A stretch of 13,722 nucleotides of DNA from CADEFQ01 sp035342635 (GCA_035342635.1 DAOQXO010000070.1:1-13722); one strand, 5' to 3'; shown: positions 1 to 6,407, counted from the stretch's first letter. Notes: a model not told the origin generated them from the letters alone. Translations and numbers: made by a program.

Positions 1-189
1 CCTCAGAAAATTCCGGACTGTTGCCTACCCGCAGGTTTACGTGAGTTCGTACCGGTTTGCACCGGTCCGAAATGGCTGACCGAGGGAGGATTTCTGCCGT
101 CAACCGTCCGCCACCAAACATGCTGCCGCTGTTGCCGGTCGGCGTCCTGTGCCATGTTCCAAGCCGCAAGGCATGACTGGCGGATGCCC
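1..189. other. Left-edge intergenic stretch, no supported gene
   Basis: No gene can be supported here. The composition is visibly less GC-rich than the rest of the window. A minus-strand reading frame is open from an ATG at 121 to the window edge (40 codons), and a plus-strand frame is open from base 2 to a TGA at 77-79. Both have mixed third-position bases, unlike the G/C-ending codons of neighbouring genes, and neither has a clear ribosome binding site or a recognisable motif. ACCGGT occurs twice, at 51-56 and 61-66, giving a small inverted repeat with a 4-base loop. The region is downstream of the leftward gene block, so it may hold that block's 3' untranslated region or the start of another gene beyond the edge. 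Confidence 0.4.
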
Positions 190-204
190 GCTTGCGCGGC
201 AAGC
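190..204 (-). terminator. Short hairpin next to the end of the leftward gene block
   Basis: GCTTGC and GCAAGC flank a 3-base loop, giving a 6-bp stem that directly abuts the stop codon of the membrane protein gene (TAG on the minus strand, 205-207). Its position at the end of the leftward genes fits a terminator or mRNA-stabilising stem. There is no U-tract after it in the leftward direction, so it is not a canonical intrinsic terminator. Low confidence. Confidence 0.25.
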
Positions 205-855
205 CTAAAAAGGTTTCGTCACGCCGAGAAAGGCGATCGAAATCGAGACTATCCAGAACATGACGACCAGCTTGCGGGTAAACGGATAGCTGCGCGCGAT
301 CGCGCCCTCCGATCCGGCCACGCCCGTGAGATCCCGGGACCAGCTCCCCACGATCACGCGGAGCAAGCTGCCGATGGCGATCAGGATCGCGACCAGGATG
401 AGCTTGACGGCGAGCCATCGGGTGGCGACCGGTTCACCGAAGAGCAGTGAGTACACGCCGACGCCGAGCAGGATCGCCGTCGCCGCGTGCCTGATGGCCA
501 CATGCGCGGCGTCGAAGCGTGCCTTGAGCGGACCAGGCTTGAGGACATAGCCGGTGAACCAGACGAGCAGCAACCAGATCACCGCCACGATCCAGCTGAG
601 GACCAGCAACCACGGCCCCATGGTGATGTAGCCGCCGATATAGGCCAGCGTGAGGCCGACCGCAATGATCAGCACGATGGAGGAGCGCGGAAAGATGTCG
701 ATGGCGACGGACGCCTTGAGGAAGCGCAGTCGCTCCTCCCGCGACAGCTCCGGGTTCGCGACCCGCCGACCGCACACGAACACACCCCAGTCGGGCCCGA
801 GCCAATAGGCGAATAGAAGGACGTGGAGGAAATCCAGGATGATGTACGTGTTCAA
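205..855 (-). CDS. Six-helix integral membrane protein, CopD/DUF2269-like
   Basis: A very hydrophobic 216-residue protein with about six predicted membrane segments, near residues 5-27, 57-80, 82-105, 122-138, 147-168 and 195-213. A histidine in the first helix (H11, in LDFLHVLLFAYWLG) and further histidines near 118-124 recall the CopD/DUF2269-type inner-membrane proteins, but family membership is a resemblance only and the function is unknown. The start is TTG at 855-853, its TT overlapping the TGA stop of the nitrilase gene (852-854). A good Shine-Dalgarno, AGGAG, lies six bases upstream inside the nitrilase coding end, which supports this start and suggests translational coupling. It is the last gene of the leftward block. 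It could be a transporter or redox/metal-related protein serving the neighbouring enzymes; that is inference. Confidence 0.8.
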   Translation of the reverse strand: MNTYIILDFLHVLLFAYWLGPDWGVFVCGRRVANPELSREERLRFLKASVAIDIFPRSSIVLIIAVGLTLAYIGGYITMGPWLLVLSWIVAVIWLLLVWFTGYVLKPGPLKARFDAAHVAIRHAATAILLGVGVYSLLFGEPVATRWLAVKLILVAILIAIGSLLRVIVGSWSRDLTGVAGSEGAIARSYPFTRKLVVMFWIVSISIAFLGVTKPF

Positions 856-1820
856 TTGCGACTCCTACCGCTCTCGTTCGCAGTGACGAGTGGCCTCTTC
901 GGCTCGGTATCGACGACCAGCCGCAGGATTTCCGAACGCGCATAGTGGCCCGCGGAGTCGTGCTGCAGCTTGGCAGCCTGGATGCGGCCCAGGTCGATTT
1001 CGCCGATCACGAGCTTCTCTTCGAGCCCGATGTGGGGCGGCGCGACGAAGTTCTCACCGGGACCGTAGATGGCCGAGCGCGCACCTCCAGCCGTGATGAT
1101 GTCCTGCGGTCCAAGCTCGCGTTCGATGCGATCGAGGTTGGCCTGCGTGACCGGGTCCTGCGCGACGATGACGAAGCAGGAGCCGGTGTAGGCATGTACT
1201 TTCGACAACGCATCGACGTGCGAATCGAACCAGTCCTCGCTGCCCTTCATCGTCGCGAAGGTCGGCCACGAGGAGACGTGGATTTCCTCGTGCTGCAGGA
1301 TCAGCGCATGGCGCGCGAGGTTCATCGAGTGCTCGCCGCAGATCAGCCCGCCCACCCTGCCGACCGGCATGTCGTACACCCTCAACGTCGAGCCATCGCC
1401 CTGCCCCCAGAGCGAGCGCTCGGACATCGTCGGTTGCAGCTTGCGGCGCACGGCGAGCAGGCTCCCCTGCTCATCGATGAAGGCCTGGCTGTTGTACAGG
1501 GTCCCGCCGTCGCGCTCCGACAGCCCGAGCACGACGTTGACACGGTGCTGCGCGCACGCGGCCTGCACGGCATCGAGCTCACCGGCGGCGACGTCCACCG
1601 ACTGCGCCGCGTACTCGAGCGTCACCTCGCGCTGCGCGAGCGGCGGATAGAGCCCCAGCCAGTACGCATAGCCCGGCACGAAAGTCTCCGGGAAGCCGAG
1701 CAGGCGCACATCGCCGCGGCCGGCTTCCTGGATCAGCGCACAGGTCTTGTCGAGTGTGGCCGCCTTGTCGAGCAGGATCGGTGCGGCATGCGCGGCCGCA
1801 GCCAGGAACCGGGCGGTCAC
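852..1820 (-). CDS. Nitrilase (carbon-nitrogen hydrolase superfamily)
   Basis: A 322-residue enzyme of the nitrilase superfamily, predicted to hydrolyse a nitrile to a carboxylic acid and ammonia in the cytoplasm. The catalytic triad is visible: E45 in GFPETFVPGY, K127 in RRKLQPT, and nucleophile C161 in GGLICGEHSM; the second glutamate typical of nitrilases is E134. The C-terminal GHYARSEILRLVVD matches the GHY-S/A-R-xD-V-L-R-L ending of branch-1 nitrilases. The residue after the cysteine is glycine where many aliphatic and aromatic nitrilases have tryptophan (CWEH). CGE variants occur in nitrilase-like enzymes, so the substrate cannot be named. The start is GTG at 1820, sharing GTGA with the stop of the CBS gene, and its own ribosome binding site is weak, which suggests coupling. 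The downstream membrane gene overlaps it by four bases. The family call is secure; the reaction is a family-based inference. Confidence 0.88.
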   Translation of the reverse strand: MTARFLAAAAHAAPILLDKAATLDKTCALIQEAGRGDVRLLGFPETFVPGYAYWLGLYPPLAQREVTLEYAAQSVDVAAGELDAVQAACAQHRVNVVLGLSERDGGTLYNSQAFIDEQGSLLAVRRKLQPTMSERSLWGQGDGSTLRVYDMPVGRVGGLICGEHSMNLARHALILQHEEIHVSSWPTFATMKGSEDWFDSHVDALSKVHAYTGSCFVIVAQDPVTQANLDRIERELGPQDIITAGGARSAIYGPGENFVAPPHIGLEEKLVIGEIDLGRIQAAKLQHDSAGHYARSEILRLVVDTEPKRPLVTANESGRSRN

Positions 1821-2233
1821 TCGCGACCCGCGTCGCCGCGCACGATCTCGATCAGGGCATTGAGGGCATCGGTGACCGTGAAGATCCCGAGGAACTCGCC
1901 GCGCTCATCGTTGACGATTGCGCTGCCGAGTTTCCTGTCGGACATGGCGAAGGCCACCTCGTCCAGCGGCTGCGCGGCGCTCACGGTGAGCAGGTCGGTC
2001 GCCATGAGGTCGGCCGCGCTCACCTGTATGCGGTGCCCGGCGCCGAGGCCCAGCGCGACGCGCACGTCGCGATCGCTGACGAGCCCGACGATGCGTCCGT
2101 CACGAACGATGGGCAGGTGGCGCACGCCATGCTCCTGCATGAGCTCGCGCAGCTCGTCGACAGGCAGATCCCCGCTTGCGGTGATCGGGTTCGGCGTGGT
2201 GAATTCCTCCACCGGCACGTTCAGTCTCTTCAT
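1817..2233 (-). CDS. Tandem CBS-domain protein
   Basis: A 138-residue protein made of two CBS domains, about residues 8-65 (ending in IVGLVSDRDVRVAL) and 74-131 (with GSAIVNDERGEFLGIFTVTDALNAL). A pair of CBS domains forms a Bateman module that usually binds adenine nucleotides such as AMP, ATP or S-adenosylmethionine and senses energy or metabolite status. No catalytic or membrane domain is attached, so it is a stand-alone cytoplasmic regulator or sensor. The ATG at 2233 has a good Shine-Dalgarno (GGGAG, about seven bases upstream). The gene begins 63 bases after the methyltransferase ends and overlaps the nitrilase start by four bases. The overlap suggests its output is linked to the nitrilase and membrane protein; its ligand and partner are unknown. 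Confidence 0.88.
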   Translation of the reverse strand: MKRLNVPVEEFTTPNPITASGDLPVDELRELMQEHGVRHLPIVRDGRIVGLVSDRDVRVALGLGAGHRIQVSAADLMATDLLTVSAAQPLDEVAFAMSDRKLGSAIVNDERGEFLGIFTVTDALNALIEIVRGDAGRE

Positions 2234-2259
2234 GAGGACTCTCCCTGGTCTGCTGCAGA

Positions 2260-2265
2260 ATTATG
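2260..2265 (-). promoter_or_regulatory. Possible -10 element for the CBS-nitrilase-membrane protein genes
   Basis: On the minus strand the sequence CATAAT (one mismatch to TATAAT) lies about 27 bases before the CBS gene's ATG, in the 63-base gap after the methyltransferase. A start of transcription near 2253 would leave a leader of about 20 bases that includes the Shine-Dalgarno. No convincing -35 box is present at the usual distance (TCGGCC at 2283-2288), so this is a weak call. The three genes may simply be read from upstream. Confidence 0.25.
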
Positions 2266-2296
2266 GCTCCGATGCGCAGGCGGGCCGATACGGGCT

Positions 2297-3055
2297 TTAC
2301 CCTATGGTCTGCGTATCCGCCCGGCCGACCCGCATCACCAGGGGCCAGCTCACGAGGCGCGCCCCGCTCCCCCAGTGCGGCGCGAGTTGCCGCTCGAGCT
2401 TCGCGACCGGATCGCGCCCGCGCGCAGCGGCGTAGCGCGCCGTCGCCGACCAGGTGCGCAGGTAACCCGCGAACTGCGGCAGCGTCCAGTGCACCTGCAT
2501 CGCGAAGCGCGGAGCTTCGATCGGCGTGAACGGGAACGGCAGGTCGCGATAGCCGCGCTCGATGTGCGCGCGCTCGGGCGGCCAGTACGGACCCAATGCA
2601 CCATGGTAGAGCTCGAGCATCAGGGCATCGATCGGGCCCGCATCGACGCTCGTGAGCCCATAGCACCACTCGGCGATCACGCCGCGCGGCACGAGCACGC
2701 GCCGAGCCGCGGCGTGAAATGCGTCGACATCGAACCAGTGCAGGGCCTGCGCGACGACCACCAGGTCGACGCAGCGCGCCGCGAGCCCCGGCGCCTCCGC
2801 CGGTGCGACGCGGTATTCGATGCGCGTGTGCGGCGCGGCCTGCGCGATCTGCGCCGCGCTCGCATCAGTGGCGATCACGCGCTTGAAGTGTCGCGCCAGG
2901 TCCACGGCCGCCTGGCCGCTGCCGGTCGCGCAGTCCCAGGCGAGCTCGCGCGCGGGCGCCGCTGCAGCGAGCCAGTCGAACAGCGCCGCGGGATAGCTCG
3001 GGCGGTGACTCGCGTAGCCGCGCGACACGTCGCGAAAATGATCCGCGAACGCCAC
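2297..3055 (-). CDS. Class I SAM-dependent methyltransferase
   Basis: A 252-residue cytoplasmic methyltransferase of the Methyltransf_11 type. With the GTG at 3055 as residue 1, the N-terminus FADHFRDVSRGYASHRPSYP is the conserved cap seen in UbiE-related and yeast Crg1/Tmt1-like enzymes. The SAM-binding motif I is AWDCATGSGQAAVDLA (about 39-54), followed by the acidic motif II residue D64 (VIATDAS) and the motif around VDLVVVAQALHWFD (about 96-109). The frame is open further upstream to 3211, but that extension runs across the end of the DUF1428 gene and lacks family similarity, so GTG at 3055 is preferred; it begins two bases after the DUF1428 stop. No strong ribosome binding site is visible, which fits coupling to the upstream gene. 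The substrate is unknown; trans-aconitate-like carboxylic acids are one family precedent. Confidence 0.85.
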   Translation of the reverse strand: MAFADHFRDVSRGYASHRPSYPAALFDWLAAAAPARELAWDCATGSGQAAVDLARHFKRVIATDASAAQIAQAAPHTRIEYRVAPAEAPGLAARCVDLVVVAQALHWFDVDAFHAAARRVLVPRGVIAEWCYGLTSVDAGPIDALMLELYHGALGPYWPPERAHIERGYRDLPFPFTPIEAPRFAMQVHWTLPQFAGYLRTWSATARYAAARGRDPVAKLERQLAPHWGSGARLVSWPLVMRVGRADTQTIG

Positions 3056-3057
3056 CT

Positions 3058-3420
3058 TCAGGCCGACACGAACACCTTGAAGCCGCCCCAGAACATGCGA
3101 CTGCCGTCGAACGGCAGCTTCTTCGGATCCATCATCGAGGCGAGGCGCGGGTCCCTCATCACCTTGTCGTTGACGATGTCGCGCTGCCGGCGCGATTTGT
3201 AGACCACCCACGAGAACATCACGACCTCACCGGGCTTCAGCTTCACGCTCTGCGGGAAGGACGTGACCTTGCCCGGCTTGACGTCATCGGCGATGCACTC
3301 GTGGTACTCGAGTGCGCCGTGGTCGCGCCAGACCTTGGCGGCTTTGCGCGCCATCGCGCGATAGGCTGCGAGCTTGCGGCGCGGAACCGGGGTAACGAAG
3401 CCATCCACATACCTGCCCAT
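3058..3420 (-). CDS. DUF1428 family protein (YbaA-like)
   Basis: A 120-residue protein closely following the DUF1428 pattern of E. coli YbaA: YVDGFVTPVP at the N-terminus, DVKPGKVTSFP near the middle, VVMFSWVVYKS, then MRDPR and LPFDGSRMFWGGFKVFV at the end. The fold of this family is a ferredoxin-like alpha+beta dimer; its biochemical role is not established. The ATG at 3420 is chosen because a strong Shine-Dalgarno, AGGAGG, lies nine bases upstream and family similarity begins at MGRYVDGF. The ATG at 3450 would place that Shine-Dalgarno inside the protein. It lies between aguB (34-base gap) and the methyltransferase (2-base gap). Its strong ribosome binding site contrasts with the weak ones of most genes in the block. 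Confidence 0.92.
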   Translation of the reverse strand: MGRYVDGFVTPVPRRKLAAYRAMARKAAKVWRDHGALEYHECIADDVKPGKVTSFPQSVKLKPGEVVMFSWVVYKSRRQRDIVNDKVMRDPRLASMMDPKKLPFDGSRMFWGGFKVFVSA

Positions 3421-3454
3421 GATCGATTTCCTCCTCTCGCCGTGGTTCATGCCC

Positions 3455-4366
3455 TCAGGGCGCCGGAGTCGGGCGGCCGTCGAGCGTCATGATCGCGCCG
3501 TACAGGTCCGGACGACGGTCGCGAAATACGAACCAGTTGTTGCGCAGCGCTTCGATCTCGGTGAGATCGAAGCTCGCGGTGAGCACGGCGTCGCCCTCCT
3601 CGCCCGCTTCGACCAGCTTAGCCCCGGTCGGATCGGCGATGAACGACGAGCCGTAGAAGCGGATCCACAGTCCCTCGGGATCCTGCCGCGAGCGCTCGAA
3701 ACCGTAACGGTTCGACGCGATCAGCGGCATGATGTTCGCGGCGGCATGCCCCTGCTGCGTGCGCTGCCAGTGCTCGCGCGAGTTGAGGGGCAGCGCGGGC
3801 GGCGGTTCGCTGCCGATCGCGGTCGGGTAGAGCAGCAGCTCCGCACCCATCAGCGCCATGCAGCGCGCGGTTTCCGGGAACCACTGGTCCCAGCAGATGC
3901 CGACGCCGAGCCGCGCATGGCGCGTGTTCCACACCTTGAAGCCGCTGTCGCCGGGAGAAAAGTAGTTCTTCTCCTGGTAGCCGGGACCGTTCGGGATGTG
4001 CGCCTTGCGGTACACGCCGAGCACCGAGCCGTCGGCATCGATGATCGCGATCGAATTGAAGAACGCCTGGCCGGCGCGCTCGAAGAAGCTGATCGGCATG
4101 ACCACGCCCAGTTCGCGCGCGATCGGCGCGAAGCGCCGTACCGCCGCATTGTCCTCGAGCGTGGTCGCAAGCTGCAGATGGCGCGAGTCCTGCTCGATGC
4201 AGAAATACGGCGTCTCGAACAGCTCCTGCAGCAGGATCACCTGCGCGCCGCGCTCGGCGGCCTCGCGCGTGAGCCGCTCAGCGACAGCGAGGTTGGCAGC
4301 AAGATCCCAGCTGCAGGCGAACTGCGTGGCGGCGACCGTGACGGTGCGGGGTGGCGGCGAGCTCAT
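3455..4366 (-). CDS. aguB: N-carbamoylputrescine amidase
   Basis: A 303-residue cytoplasmic enzyme of the nitrilase superfamily that converts N-carbamoylputrescine to putrescine, CO2 and ammonia, the second step of the agmatine deiminase route to putrescine. The catalytic triad is E48 (ILLQELFETPYFC), K121 (YRKAHIPNGPGYQEKNYF) and C158 (GVGICWDQWFPETAR). The PGYQEKNYFSPGDSGF and DQWFPE signatures and the YPTAIGSEP segment are characteristic of AguB. Length is normal for the family. The start ATG at 4366 has no clear Shine-Dalgarno, and the first few residues (MSSPPP) may not be conserved. Its usual partner AguA, agmatine deiminase, is not in this window. It is a distant relative of the nitrilase gene 2.5 kb further along the same strand; the two are not recent duplicates. 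Confidence 0.93.
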   Translation of the reverse strand: MSSPPPRTVTVAATQFACSWDLAANLAVAERLTREAAERGAQVILLQELFETPYFCIEQDSRHLQLATTLEDNAAVRRFAPIARELGVVMPISFFERAGQAFFNSIAIIDADGSVLGVYRKAHIPNGPGYQEKNYFSPGDSGFKVWNTRHARLGVGICWDQWFPETARCMALMGAELLLYPTAIGSEPPPALPLNSREHWQRTQQGHAAANIMPLIASNRYGFERSRQDPEGLWIRFYGSSFIADPTGAKLVEAGEEGDAVLTASFDLTEIEALRNNWFVFRDRRPDLYGAIMTLDGRPTPAP

Positions 4367-4417
4367 GGCGCGCAGCTTAGGGCCAGAACCGCCAGCAGGC
4401 CAGACGGTGTCCGGCCC

Positions 4418-5110
4418 TCAGTGCATGGTGGCGTCGGCGCCCGGAAAGAGTGCCTGGTCGAGCGCCTTGACGTAGATCTGCTCGTCGGCCGGCCCCGGCA
4501 CGAGGACCTGCCGGTTGAACAGCAGGTTCGGGATCGCGGTCACACCGAGCAGCAGCAGGCGCCGCTCCTCGTCGATGACCTCGGCATAGCCCGCCTGCGG
4601 GTCGCGCAGCGCGGTGAGGACCGCGTCGCTCAGCCCGCATTCGGCGCCGATCGCGGCGAGCACCTCGATGTCGCCGATGTCGCGGCCCTGCTCGAAATAG
4701 GCGCGGAAGATCGCATCGAGCACGGTGCCGTGCAGCCCCTCGGACTCGGCCAGCTTCACCAGTCGATGCGCCGCGGTGGTATCCGGCACGCCGGCGAGCT
4801 TCCCGAAGTTGAAGCGGATGCCGAGACTCTCGCCGGCCTCCGCCAGGCTCGACTCGGCAAACTCGACGCTGACGCCCTTCGGCAACCGGGATGCGAGCAG
4901 CTCACGCCAGTTCGTGGGCGCGCCAGCCTCGGGCCGCAGCAGCCGGAACGGGTGCCAGCGCAGTTCGCGCACGGTGACGCCGTGCAGGTGATCGAGCGCG
5001 CGCGCGAGACGGCGGGTGCCGAGATACGACCAGGGACAGGCGAAATCGCCGACCAGATCGATGTCCAGGGTGCCACGCGGCGGGGCAATTTCGGGCAGTT
5101 GCGTGCTCAT
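4418..5110 (-). CDS. DsbA/FrnE-family thioredoxin-fold oxidoreductase
   Basis: A 230-residue protein with a DsbA-like thioredoxin fold and no signal peptide, so probably cytoplasmic. The active-site region is DFACPWSYLGTRRL (C25 to S28), the conserved middle motif is PDTTAAHRLVKLA (109-121), and the cis-proline loop is GVTAIPNLLFNR (P194). This order matches the FrnE / 2-hydroxychromene-2-carboxylate isomerase branch. The second cysteine of a CxxC pair is replaced by serine (CPWS), so it is unlikely to be a conventional disulfide oxidase. A glutathione-linked isomerase or monothiol enzyme is more likely. It starts 35 bases after the oxidoreductase gene ends and 51 bases precede aguB. No good ribosome binding site is visible for the ATG at 5110. 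The family call is firm; the substrate is unknown. Confidence 0.87.
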   Translation of the reverse strand: MSTQLPEIAPPRGTLDIDLVGDFACPWSYLGTRRLARALDHLHGVTVRELRWHPFRLLRPEAGAPTNWRELLASRLPKGVSVEFAESSLAEAGESLGIRFNFGKLAGVPDTTAAHRLVKLAESEGLHGTVLDAIFRAYFEQGRDIGDIEVLAAIGAECGLSDAVLTALRDPQAGYAEVIDEERRLLLLGVTAIPNLLFNRQVLVPGPADEQIYVKALDQALFPGADATMH

Positions 5111-5145
5111 GAGGCGAGGATGGGGGCCCCGGAGCGCATTTCAAG

Positions 5146-6096
5146 TCAGCGGCGCCGGGCGCTCGCGGAGACTTCGCGCGTGATGCGGATGGCGGTTTCG
5201 AGCGCACGCAGCCCATCCTCGCCGCTCACGACCGGCGGCTTGCCATGGCGCGCGCAGTCGAGGAACGACTCGATCTCGGCGCGCAGCGCATCGCCCTGCT
5301 CGAAGCTCTGCTCCTCGATCGCCACCGGCAGCTGCCCCTCCGCCGGGGTGCCCTCGCGCTTCCTGATCACGGTCAGGATGCGCTGTTGCAGGTCGATCGA
5401 CAGGTAGGCATCGTCCTCGAACAGGCGCAGCTTGCGCTCGGTCTTCAGGCTCACGCGGCTCGCCGTGGCGTTGGCGATACAGCCATTCTCGAAGCGGATG
5501 CGTGCATTGGCGATGTCGATCTCGTCGGAGAACACGGGCGCGCCGACCGCCTCCAGCGCCGCGATCGGGCTGCCGACGATCGACTGCACGATGTCGATGT
5601 CGTGGATCATCAGGTCGAGCACGACATTGACGTCGGTGCCGCGCGCCCGGTATGGCGCGAGACGGTGGCATTCGATGAAACGCGGCCTGGACAGGTAGGG
5701 CTCCGCGGCGAGCACCGCCGGATTGAAACGCTCGAGATGCCCGACCTGCAGCACGCGGCCCGCCGCCTGCGCGGCCTCGATCAGCGCGCGCGCCTGCTCC
5801 ACGGTTTCGGTGACCGGCTTCTCGACGAGAACGTGCGCCCCGGCGCGCAGGAAATCGAGCGCGATCGCGCCGTGGCTCGCCGTCGGAGTCACGATACTCA
5901 CGGCGTCGACTTCGCCCAGCAGCTCGTGATGGCTGGCGAGCGGCTTCGCACCGGTCTCCACCGCCACGCGGTGGCGTGCCTCCTCGTCGGCATCGACGAC
6001 CGCCACGAGCCGGCTGCCGGGCACCTGCGCATATTTCTGTGCGTGGAATCTCCCGAGATACCCGACGCCGATCACGGCGGTGCGCATGTCCTGCAT
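5146..6096 (-). CDS. Gfo/Idh/MocA-family NAD(P)-dependent oxidoreductase, GnnA-like
   Basis: A 316-residue cytoplasmic oxidoreductase. The N-terminal Rossmann domain has GVGYLG (residues 10-15) and the family's EKP motif (E92-K93-P94 in VLVEKPVTET). The C-terminal sheet domain carries DVNVVLDLMIHDIDIV (D161, H165, D168), the usual substrate-side signature. The stretches GHLERFNPAVL, DIANARIRFENG and ATASRVSLKTERKLRLF resemble the GnnA group, which oxidises the 3-hydroxyl of UDP-GlcNAc for diamino-sugar lipid A in Acidithiobacillus. No GnnB-type aminotransferase or lpx gene is nearby, so the sugar-nucleotide role is a suggestion. Three start ATGs are possible, at 6138, 6096 and 6087. The first would run through the start of the divergent gene and lacks similarity. 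I chose 6096 because it sits in the symmetric start region described separately. It is the first gene of the leftward block. Confidence 0.85.
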   Translation of the reverse strand: MQDMRTAVIGVGYLGRFHAQKYAQVPGSRLVAVVDADEEARHRVAVETGAKPLASHHELLGEVDAVSIVTPTASHGAIALDFLRAGAHVLVEKPVTETVEQARALIEAAQAAGRVLQVGHLERFNPAVLAAEPYLSRPRFIECHRLAPYRARGTDVNVVLDLMIHDIDIVQSIVGSPIAALEAVGAPVFSDEIDIANARIRFENGCIANATASRVSLKTERKLRLFEDDAYLSIDLQQRILTVIRKREGTPAEGQLPVAIEEQSFEQGDALRAEIESFLDCARHGKPPVVSGEDGLRALETAIRITREVSASARRR

Positions 6097-6119
6097 CAGG
6101 CTATTATGCCCGCCTGATG
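6094..6119. promoter_or_regulatory. Dyad-symmetric divergent start region with a shared -10-like core
   Basis: Perfect 8-bp arms CATCAGGC (6094-6101) and GCCTGATG (6112-6119) flank the AT-rich centre TATTATGCCC. Each arm contains the start codon of one of the two divergent genes. The centre reads TATTAT on the plus strand (6102-6107) and CATAAT on the minus strand (6108-6103), each one mismatch from the sigma70 -10 consensus. Each would place the transcription start at or within a few bases of its ATG. Neither gene has a Shine-Dalgarno, so leaderless mRNAs are plausible. No good -35 box is seen on either side, so the promoter assignment is inferential. Confidence 0.4.
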
Positions 6120-6407
6120 ACCAGCCCGATCGCCGCATATCGCGCCCGCTCGCCCCTCGCCCGCGAGGCGCTGCTCGCCCTCATCGCCCTGATCGTGGGC
6201 GTCACGCTACTGCCACTTGCGGTTTACTACACCGGCGTCGAGATCCTGGGACCCTACTCCGAGGGCGGGCTGTGGCGCTTCTGGGGCGACTTCTTCAAGG
6301 GTCTCGCCCGGGGCGGCCTGTCGTGGTGGCTCATAGCGCTGGGCCCCTATGCCCTGCTGCTGTTTGCCCGTGGGGCGCGCGGCGCCTTGCGCTGGACCGC
6401 GCGATAA
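6117..6407 (+). CDS. Small two-helix membrane protein, conserved hypothetical type
   Basis: A 96-residue protein with two hydrophobic helices, about residues 16-40 (LLALIALIVGVTLLPLAVYY) and 67-86 (LSWWLIALGPYALLLFA). The connecting loop is rich in glycine and aromatic residues (GPYSEGGLWRFWGDFFKGLARGG). The GPY motif occurs at both ends of the loop. Basic residues at both termini suggest both ends are cytoplasmic and the loop periplasmic. I do not recognise a named family. The ATG at 6117 is chosen because upstream sequence in this frame lies across the divergent oxidoreductase gene; it has no Shine-Dalgarno and lies 20 bases from the opposite start. The TAA stop is followed immediately by a CRP-like palindrome. 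Function unknown. Confidence 0.7.
   Translation: MTSPIAAYRARSPLAREALLALIALIVGVTLLPLAVYYTGVEILGPYSEGGLWRFWGDFFKGLARGGLSWWLIALGPYALLLFARGARGALRWTAR

Noticed and set aside
1..121. Minus-strand start of another gene (ATG at 121, 40 open codons to the edge)
   Set aside because: Third codon positions are near random for this genome, there is no good ribosome binding site and no recognisable motif; too short to judge.
945..2435. 496-codon plus-strand open frame opposite the nitrilase and CBS genes
   Set aside because: It is antisense to three well-supported genes, is rich in Arg, Asp, His and Ala without any domain, and is the usual long shadow frame of high-GC coding DNA.
1754..3202. 482-codon plus-strand open frame opposite CBS and methyltransferase genes
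   Set aside because: No motif, composition typical of an antisense shadow (Arg/His/Asp-rich), and it crosses gene boundaries on the other strand.
3056..3211. Upstream extension of the methyltransferase (52 extra residues)
   Set aside because: The added residues overlap the DUF1428 end and look like an out-of-frame translation of it; family similarity starts just after the GTG at 3055.
852..4366. Nitrilase and AguB as a recent tandem duplication
   Set aside because: Both belong to the same superfamily, but their active-site contexts (GGLICGEH against GVGICWDQ) and termini belong to different branches.
3374..5407. 677-codon plus-strand open frame
   Set aside because: It spans aguB, the DsbA-like gene and part of the oxidoreductase in antisense, with no recognisable domain; those genes have clear catalytic motifs on the minus strand.
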